A stretch of DNA of 27,296 nucleotides from Plakobranchus ocellatus (taxonomy: Eukaryota > Mollusca > Gastropoda > Plakobranchidae), in contig BLXT01007646.1 in the NCBI GenBank assembly GCA_019648995.1, positions 735,762 through 763,057 on the forward strand, in the 5' to 3' direction. Shown in pieces: positions 19,901 to 27,296 of this stretch. Position numbers and translations under genes: made by a program. Position 1 is the stretch's first letter, and the number at the start of each line of letters is the position of its first letter. Under the pieces are notes generated by a model. That model made no database searches, was not told the DNA's origin, and saw nothing but the letters and a program-made list of their open reading frames with translations.

Positions 19901-20590
19901 TTCCGTAAAAGAGCAAAAAGCGCTAAAAAAAATTCCCTATCCTCATAAAATGAAATGATTTCGATACTCACTTGTTTCATTCATGGCCTCCGCCGATTTT
20001 GAATTTCATAACGAAACCTGTGCTAACGATGACAATTATTGTCGTAATGTATTTTAGCGTCATGACAAATGCACCCCTTTTTCAAAATAAGAAAGAAAAA
20101 AAGCCAAAATTTAGTCAGAAATGGCTTTGTTACGATCGAACTTAACTCGCGGATTTGAGCTTTTGTTGGCTAATTTCTTTATTTACGAATGTCTTTTGAC
20201 TTACCTTAATCTTCACAGAGAAGAAAATTGAACATTTTTCTTATTGTGTCCGAGCTAAAAGGCCATCAAACTTGAGGCTTTCAGCCTGTTTTTAGGGCTG
20301 GTGTTTCACTCGAAATTTGCCGATTTTCCTCATGTAAATGACTTTACAATAAACCAAATACTTAATTGTATGGACAAAAACACTATGATGTTTTGATCAT
20401 GACATAGAGTAGAAATTTAGTACATTTCTAAGGTTTTTTAAGCTTGTGTTTGCTTAGATATTGGCGAAGGTGCGTCAGTAAAAGAGCGATAATCGACGAA
20501 AACATTCTACCTCGCAATGAAACGACAAGATTTCGACACTTACTTCTTGCACTTTTGACTTCCGTCGTTATTAACTTGTACGACGAAACC
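16935..20590 (-). repeat. Main repeat array, minus-strand block
   Basis: The same A-B-C monomers run in reverse. Anchors (CTCGCGGGTTTG or variant) lie at 17341 (class A), 17909 (C), 18430 (B), 19013 (A), 19594 (C) and 20145 (B). Same-class spacings are about 1.67, 1.69 and 1.72 kb. The two trimers are very alike: for example TTTCACAAAGCTTGCGTTTC occurs at about 17725 and 19410, and TTATAAGCATGTGTTTGC at about 18172 and 19863. Recurrent reading frames such as the one at 19741-19980 arise because the repeat is repeated, and indels between copies are not in multiples of three. The block begins mid-monomer and ends mid-monomer at about 20590. Confidence 0.85.
19886..19911. repeat. Perfect palindrome within a class B monomer
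   Basis: CTTTTACGGAA and TTCCGTAAAAG, 11-bp perfect arms around ACGC. This is the best-preserved example of an inverted repeat found at the same place in many monomers: 8835 (CTTTTACGGACGCGCTTCCG), 9420, 10904, 13153, 18193, 23457 and 25196. Others have lost one arm (17093, 24618). It could form a short hairpin or be a binding site of a dimeric protein; no function is shown by the sequence. Confidence 0.9.
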
Positions 20591-20625
20591 TAATCATTTA
20601 ATTAACAGATTGCAGAAAAGGCACT
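20591..20625. other. Orientation-switch junction
   Basis: Minus-orientation sequence (TTCCGTCGTTATTAACTTG, then ACGACGAAACC) stops and plus-orientation sequence (CACTGAGCAAATACGG) starts. Between them are about 30 bp of AT-rich filler including AATCATTTAATTAACAGATT. Neither side is at a monomer boundary, so the junction was made by rearrangement and not by stepwise monomer addition. Confidence 0.7.
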
Positions 20626-23600
20626 GAGCAAATACGGTTGTTTAAGTTCTTGTTTTCCATTAATATCTTTCGACTCTAGTAACCAAATTTTCTTTTTGTA
20701 TTTCATTTTAAGTCACATCTAGCTTTGGGAAACGAAAGAACATTTTATTTAGAGATGAGGAATAGACCGAAAAAGTGATTGCAACCCTTGGAATCCATTT
20801 CAGTCAGTTCAAATCTTAAACAAGAGGATAACAAAGTTTTCTACACATTGATAGGGTAAGGCTGAAAGACATTATTAAATAACCCAAATGGCCAGAACTA
20901 GTGCAAACCCGCAAGTTAGTTTCTATCGTAACAAAGCTATTTTTTCAGCAAAATTGCGCCCTCTTTCTCTCTTTTTTGGAAACGTCAGACATTGCACATG
21001 TCGGAAGACGCTCAAATACGTTGAGAATGTGCTTTACATCGAAACCGAAGGTTTCCTCGTACAAGTCAATAACGACGGAGGTCAAAAGTGCAAGACGCAA
21101 GTATCGAAATCCTGTCGTTTCATTGCGATGTGGAATGATTTTATCGATTTTCGCAGTTTTACTGACACATTTTCTCAATACCTGAGCAATCACATGCTTA
21201 AAAAAACATACAAACAAAATAAATTTCTACTCTCTTTTACTAGCAAAGCATCGAACTGTTTTTGTCAATACAATTAAATGTTTTGGTTTCATTTTGAAGT
21301 CATTTACGTCAGGAAAATTGGCAATTTTTTTTGCCTGAAACACCAGCCTTACAACAGAATGAAAGCCTCATCTTTGATGGCCTTTAGCTCGGACACAACC
21401 AGAAAAATTGTTAAATTTTCTTCAACGTGTTGACAGAGGTAGGACGAAAAACGATGGTAAATCGTTCAATCGATCGTAACAAAGCCATTCGCTCTTTTTA
21501 TTTCTTATTTTCGAAACCGCAGGGATTGGCCATGTCGGAAGACGCTAAAATACATTAGGAAAATGCTTTACATCGTTTACAAAGCTGTCTTTATGAAATT
21601 CAATAACGACGGAAGCCATAAATGCAAGGAGTGAGCATCGAAATCATTTCACTTCATGAGGATCAGGATTTGATTTGAGCGTTTTCCTCTTTTAACGGAA
21701 GAGGTTTTCTTTTGTTTTGTTTTTTTTTTATATAAAAATCGGAGCAAACACATGCTAATAATTTTTTGATCGATGTTCTACTTGTATTCTACTTCATGGC
21801 CAAAATAATATTTGATCGCTTGTCATTATATATTTGAATTTTTAAATTTGATTTTAAAGTTATTTATACGGGATAATAAGGCAATTTAGGGTTGAAAATA
21901 TAATTATCTATAAGCTCGTTGCAAGCCTTAATTTTGATTGTGTTTAGCTGCGACACACCCAGAGGAATGTTAATTTTTCTTTCAAACATTATTAAAGAAA
22001 AAATGTAATACACTTATGATTAACTCAAATTGCTTGCCACAACTTCAGCCCGCGAGTACATTTCGAGCGTAATAAAGCCTTGTTTTCCTAGAAATTTGCA
22101 TATTTTCCTACTCTTTTTGGACACGACAGGCATTTGAATCTTCGGAAGACAATAAGATACGCTCGTACATCGGGATCGAGGTTTTCAATGTTTATAAATA
22201 TTTCTCCATCCAGGAGAATAAAAAAGAAACGTAATCCATGACTGAAAACAGGAATAAAAATGGGTGAGATTCTACTTCACCGGAACTGAAAATTCTCTTT
22301 TTTGATTTCTTATCTTTTTTCTCTGGAATTTTTTTGATAGACTGTCAAAAATCTATTGAGCAAATACGATTCTTTTTGTACTCGTTTTTCAGTAATATCC
22401 ATCGACACCAGTGACTACATGTACTTTTTTGTTTTCTTTTGAGTCAGATGAAGCTTTGGAAAGAGAAGAAACCATAAATTTTGAGGAAAAAATAACCCAA
22501 AAATCGTGATCACAACCGTTGTAATGCGTTAGAGCTAGCTTCAAATCTTACACAAGAAAGTAAAAAATTCTTCTACATATTGAAAGAGTAAGGCCAAATG
22601 ACGTTATTTAAAAACTCAAATGGCCAGCAATAGCTCCAACCCGCGAATTAGTTTCGATTGTAAGAAACCCATTCTTTGAGTACATTTTCTCTCTTTTTGT
22701 GTTATTTTGGAAACGGCAGACACTGGACACGCCGGAAGACGCTAAATACATTAAGAATGTGCTTTTCATCGAAAGCAACGGGTTTTTTCATACAAGTCAA
22801 TAACGACGGAAACCAAAAATGCAAGAAGTAAGCATCAAAATCCTGTCCCGCTGCACGCCGATGGGGACTTTTTAAGTGTTTTTCGCTCTTTCACAGACGC
22901 CCTCCGTCAATATAAAAAGGTAACGCAAGCCTATAAAACCATATAAATATGCTATTTTTGTACTCTACTTCATGATCAGAGCATCGAATTTTATTGCGTA
23001 CAATTAAGTATCTTTATTTAATCTTCAAGTCATTTATATAGGCAAATTTTTTTGGCTGGAACACTAGCGTAAAAACAGGGTGAAAGCCCTAGATTTGATC
23101 GCTTTTAGCTCGGAAAAAACCTGAGAAATGTTAATTTTTCTTCTACCAATCGATAGAGTAAGGTCAAAAGACGCTATTAAATAACTCAAATGGCCAGCTA
23201 TAGCTTAAACTCTCGAGTTAGTTTCAATCGTAAGAAAGCTTTTTTTTTTCAGTGAAATTTCTCTCTTTATATATCTTATTTTGGAAAAGCAGACATTGGA
23301 CACGTCGAGAGACTCAAAGACCTATTGCTAATGTGCTTTTTATCAAAAGGAAAGGTTTCTTTATAAAATTCGCTAACGACGTAAGCCATAAATGCGAGAG
23401 TTGAGCATTGAAATCCTATCGCTTCATGCCGATGGAGAATTTGTTAGTACATTTTCGCCTTTTACGTTAACATTTCCGTAAAGATCTGAGCACACACATG
23501 CCTGAGACACCATTCAGTGATGATAATCTTGTATCCTTCTTCATGACTGAAGCATCTGATCGTTTGTTTCCATACATTTAAATTGCTTTAATGGATTTAA

Positions 23601-25545
23601 AAATCGCCTACAGCTGAAAGATTGCCAATTTTCGGCGGAAATATCCAGTCTAAAGGCTCGTTGCAAGCCTTAATCTGATCGCCTTCTGCTCGTATTCAAC
23701 TAGAGACGTGTTAAATTTTCTTCCTTTCAGACATCAATTACGAAGGTTCAAATACACAATAAAATAACTCAAGTTACCAGCCACAACTTAAACCTGCGAG
23801 TAATTTTCCATTCAAATATAGCCTCTTTTTTTGGTAGAATATTGCAGTTTTCTTACCCCTCTTGGAAACGACAGGCATTGGAGTAATGGGAAGACAGTAA
23901 AGTATACTGGCGTGTGATTTACAATGTTCATAAAACTTTTCCCATCCAGCAGAATAAAAAAGAAATGTAATCGTTGTGATAAAAAAGAGTAAAAAAGGGT
24001 AAGATTCTACTACACCGCAATCAGGTCCTTTTTTTTTACTTTATAATTTTTTTTCATGTATTTGGCGGAGTGTCGAATATCTACCGAGTAGATAAAGAGT
24101 GTTTTTGTACTCGTTTTTCTGTAATATTCATCGATATCAGTCACCACATGTAGTTTTTTTACATCTTGAATCAGATAAAGGTTTCGAAAGGGAAAGAACT
24201 TTTTATTTTGAGGTGAAAAGCACCCCGAAAAACGTGGTTGCAACCCTTGAAATTATAACAGCCAGCTTCAAATCGTATACAAGAAAGGCAAAATTTTCTA
24301 TATATCGATAGAGTAAGGTCGAAAGCCCCTTATAAATAACTCAAAAGGCGAGCTATGGCTTAAACCCACGATTTAGTTTCGATTGTAAGAAAGCCATTTT
24401 TTTAGTAAAATGTCGCTCTTTTTCTTTCTTATTTTGGAAGCGGCACACATTGGACACGTCGGGAGACGCTAAAATATATTGAGAATGTGCTTTTTATGGA
24501 AAGCAAAGGTTTCTTCATTGAAGTCAATAACGACGAAAGCCAAAAATGCAAGAAGTAAGCATCGAAATCCTGTCGCTTCATCGCGATGTGGACAATTTTT
24601 AAAAATCGATTTTTGCTCTTTTACGGACGCGCTATCTTAACATCTAGGAAAACGCAAGCCTAAAAGACACAAATATGCTTTTTTTGTATTCTACTTTATG
24701 ATCAAAGCTTCATATTTTAATTCCATACAACTAAGTGTTTTTATTTCATTTTCAAGTAATTTTGATGGGTAAAATCGGCCTTTTTTTTAACTGAAACACA
24801 AGCGGAAAAACAGGGTGAAAGCCTTGACTTTGTATGACCTTTAGCTCGGAGATAACCAGAGAAATGTAAAATTTTCTTCTATCTATCGATGGAGTAAGAT
24901 TGAAAGACATTATTAAATAATCCAAATGGTCAGTATATCAGCTCTAGTCCACATGTTAGTTTCGATGATAACAAAGCGTCTTTTTGAGTAAAATTTCTCT
25001 CTATTTCTATATTATTTTGGATTATCAAGCATTGAATACGTCGAAGGACTGAAAAACATATCGCTAATATGCTTTTCATCGGAAGCAAAGGTTTTATTGA
25101 TAAAATTCCAAAATGAAGCAAGCTGTAAATGCAAAGGGTGAGCATCGAAAGCCTATCGCTTCATGCCAATGGAGAATTTTTTCAGTTCTTTTTCTCTTTT
25201 ACAGAAACAATTCCGTAAAAATGTCGGGAGATGCTAAAATATATCGAGAATGTGCTTTTTATGGAAAGCAAAGGTTTCTTCATTGAAGTCAATAACGACG
25301 AAAGCCAAAAAGCAAGAATTAAGCATCGAAGTTCTGTCGCTTCATCGCAATGTGGAATTCTTATTAATCGATTTGTTACTCTTTTACAAGCGCTCTACGT
25401 GCATATCCATGATAGCGTAAGCCTAAAAAACTATACAAATATGCTTTTTTTTGTACTTTACTTCATGAACAAACTATCACATTTTATTTCCATAGGATTA
25501 AGTTTTTTTTTTTTTAAATTTATGTATATTCTATGTTCAGGCTTT
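20626..25545 (+). repeat. Main repeat array, second plus-strand block
   Basis: The most regular part of the array. Anchors: 20908 (class A), 21465 (B), 22050 (C), 22640 (A), 23211 (B), 23792 (C), 24366 (A), 24950 (B), then a partial A from about 25222. Same-class spacings are about 1.73, 1.73, 1.75, 1.74 and 1.74 kb. Class C again carries the distinct half with CACCAGTGACTACATG (22408) and CAGTCACCACATG (24137), preceded by AAATACGATTCTTTTTGTAC (22363). Copies here are shorter in places and more diverged from the minus-strand block than its two trimers are from each other. The block ends in a T run near 25505-25520. Confidence 0.85.
25222..25545 (+). repeat. Truncated class A monomer joined at the palindrome
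   Basis: A class B monomer runs to CAATTCCGTAAAAAT (25209-25223) and passes directly into GTCGGGAGATGCTAAAATAT, which belongs to the early part of a class A monomer. 25224-25360 is nearly identical to 24457-24595 (both include GAATGTGCTTTTTATGGAAA and CTTCATTGAAGTCAATAACG). This looks like a recombination product with the breakpoint at the palindrome. It supplies the reading frame at 25231-25554, which I do not regard as a gene. Confidence 0.75.
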
Positions 25546-26190
25546 ATCCTTTAACACTCTACTCGGTAGCCCAGGGTCTGACGGAAAATGTTTAGGTGGA
25601 AGCCTGTATTGGTCTATAATGTAATTATCACAAGTTTTTCATAAAGGCAAAGTGAGCTGCTAATCTATATTAAAAACGTCCACACTGATTTAAAATTTTC
25701 AAAAATTTAGAATATCCTTCATTAAAAATTAAAAACACTTCATTTATGGTATCGACTAATAAGCCACCATTTTGTATCTATCCAGATCTAGCCTGCATGA
25801 TTATTCTCATCTTATTCGAAAGCATCAAGACTCATGCCAGGAGTGGAGGGTTTTGTTTTTTGAGACTTGTTATATTTTGCTTTGTTAGTAAGGAGACTCC
25901 ATTCTTCAGCGCAAGATAAGGTCATTGTTTTAGTCATAGTTAGGCCACAAGATTAGGTTCTTATTATGTAAAACAGAGTCAAAAATATTTTTAGAATGAT
26001 TTACAATCACGTTCTCATTTTATTTATGATCGAATAAGCATAGTTTTCTTTGATCTCAGACTTTATGACCTCATTTTTTACGGCACATTAGCAAGTTCAC
26101 AAAGACGTCGTTGTAGCAAGCGAATTTAATATTAGACTATCATTTAAATTGACCAGTGCTTTGTGGTTATTGAGTTTATAATATTTATAT
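25546..26190. other. AT-rich stretch with nothing recognised
   Basis: The array does not continue here. No reading frame, RNA gene or repeat was recognised. Confidence 0.45.
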
Positions 26191-26194
26191 GCGG

Positions 26195-26214
26195 GTGTGT
26201 GAGTGTGTGTGTGT
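26195..26214. repeat. TG-rich microsatellite
   Basis: GTGTGTGAGTGTGTGTGTGT, one interruption. It adjoins the possible SINE on its right; read on the minus strand it would be that element's CA-rich 3' tail. Confidence 0.85.
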
Positions 26215-26285
26215 GCACGAGTATTGGACCTGCAACCTCCAATGTACTTTGCTAATCACCGAACCACTAGGTACTCCACGCCCCG
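26215..26285 (-). mobile_element. Possible tRNA-derived SINE head
   Basis: On the minus strand the sequence runs GGCGTGGAGTACCTAGTGG, then TTCGGTGATTAGC, and GTTGCAGGTCCAATACTCG, resembling a degenerate A box followed by a B-box-like GGTCCAATACT, with a CA-repeat tail. The B box departs from GGTTCGANTCC at several positions. It is unlike the SINE at 2976 in detail. A chance match is possible. Confidence 0.35.
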
Positions 26286-26289
26286 TCGA

Positions 26290-27212
26290 AGAAATTGTTA
26301 GCGATTTGCAGTAGGAGACTAGTAATACAATTTTTCAACCAGCGCAAGGATCAAATCTATGATAAAAAAAAATTCGTGGAAGCGCTAACCGCAACTTAAA
26401 CACTTTTCCATAATTATTAGAACGTCCTCAAAGATAATGAGAAGAAACACTTGTGTCAAGACTAGATCTAAGAATGATTCAAATTAATTATAAGGCATTC
26501 AGAATCAGCCCTAAGATTTCAAACTTCAGTCAAAATTTTTGGAAAGAGGTTAAAATCTGCATAAAAACAGCTAATAGAGAAACTGTGTGACCGAGTCACT
26601 TTTGATAGATTTTTACTTCTACTCCTCTGCAATTCTGTTCTACAGTTAAATGCCGATATCGATTTAAAAAATTATCATTTTTTATTCACGACTTTCATGA
26701 ATTATTGACTTTTCCTCATGGAAGTCTGATTTCACCTGATTACATAATTATCTTTAATTTGTGAATGTTTTGAAACCATTTCACTACTGCGGGGGATGTC
26801 AGGTTTTTTGGCCTAGTCAGGACCAGTGAGAACATCTGGCCAAGATTTTATTTGATTTGATTCTTGATCACTTTGTAACTTTCGGGACTGGTGATCTCCA
26901 GATACTGATCAAGTTTGTAACTGTTTTTCTTACACGACAAGAACATCCATTACTTTATAAAGTAGTTTAAAACATTTCGCATTAATTAAACACTGAATTA
27001 AACAAGTATATAAATAAGTAAAAAAAAAGAAAAAAAAAAGAACAACGCAATGATAAGACCAAAACAACAAACAGAAAGCTTAAAAATGTCCCAACACGAT
27101 TCACCCTACCCCGTCTTATACCAGAGTGCAGGACCATAATTTTATTATTATTCATCATTATGTTCTCTTATCTGTCCACTCAGGAAGAGGACGTATCATT
27201 TCCTTTAATACA

Positions 27213-27216
<4 letters not shown>
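26290..27216. other. AT-rich stretch with nothing recognised
   Basis: No gene-like frame was recognised. An A-rich tract lies at about 27018-27043 (two A runs split by G). Confidence 0.45.
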
Positions 27217-27270
<54 letters not shown>

Positions 27271-27296
27271 TAATAATAATAATAATAATAATAATA
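27217..27296. repeat. (TAA)n microsatellite
   Basis: About 80 bp of TAA/ATA units reaching the window end, with one phase break (AATAATATAATAAT) near 27268-27273. It probably continues beyond the window. Confidence 0.95.

Noticed and set aside
19741..19980. Recurrent protein-like frame (IEIISFYED, LLRKRF, KHMLITPLSNV) seen in several array copies
   Set aside because: It recurs at 13085-13270 and 17985-18233 because the DNA repeat recurs. Other copies of the same monomer are broken by stops and by indels that are not multiples of three, and changes show no visible preference for third positions. A codon-substitution test on all monomers would settle it.
20888..21277. 129-codon frame in a class A monomer, and similar frames at 14110, 18831 and 25231
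   Set aside because: Same reason: shared repeat DNA, low-complexity F/S/K-rich composition, no domain recognised, and sister copies carry frameshifts.
7980..25545. CRISPR array
   Set aside because: The repeat units are half a kilobase and similar throughout their length; there are no short identical repeats separated by unique spacers and no cas genes.

Overview
The window looks like intergenic, repeat-dense DNA from an animal nuclear genome. No intact protein-coding gene, rRNA or bacterial-style operon is visible. Two points suggest an invertebrate, possibly a gastropod mollusc: the decayed non-LTR retrotransposon ORF1 resembles LINE ORF1 proteins common in molluscs, and several stretches carry AGATCTAGATCT-like sequence. 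This is inference; no single feature proves the species. The open reading frames of 60-140 codons are almost all chance frames in AT-rich DNA or in repeats.

Layout. 1-777: nothing recognisable beyond a G run at the very start. 778-2050: a decayed LINE, with an ORF1 holding two degenerate zinc knuckles and a lysine-rich tail, then a possible start of ORF2. 2193-2333: CT and TG microsatellites. 2425-2975: a lone diverged copy of the large satellite-like repeat, followed by a tRNA-derived SINE (about 2976-3200). 3273-3615: a possible MITE. 5204-6665: a broken copy of a transposase-like gene family. 6796-7537: a 742-bp LTR on the minus strand with a perfect 5-bp target duplication, that is, a solo LTR. 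7728-7824: a short inverted repeat sharing sequence with 3273-3305.

From about 7980 to 25545 the window is mostly one repeat family. Monomers of about 550-600 bp fall into three classes (A, B, C) that cycle A-B-C, giving a trimeric higher-order repeat of about 1.7 kb. The array runs on the plus strand (7980-15000), the minus strand (about 16935-20590), then the plus strand again (about 20625-25545). A 200-bp segment (11245-11443) is flipped inside the first block. Many monomers contain a palindrome based on TTTTACGGAA/TTCCGTAAAA, and two junctions between monomer classes fall at it. The first orientation switch is occupied by unrelated DNA (15000-16934) carrying the last exon of a dead piggyBac-type transposase. 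That exon is interrupted by three 55-bp tandem copies of itself.

25546-27296: AT-rich sequence with a possible second SINE on the minus strand, a TG run and a long TAA microsatellite at the end. All counts, spacings and junctions were read by eye and are approximate unless stated to be exact.
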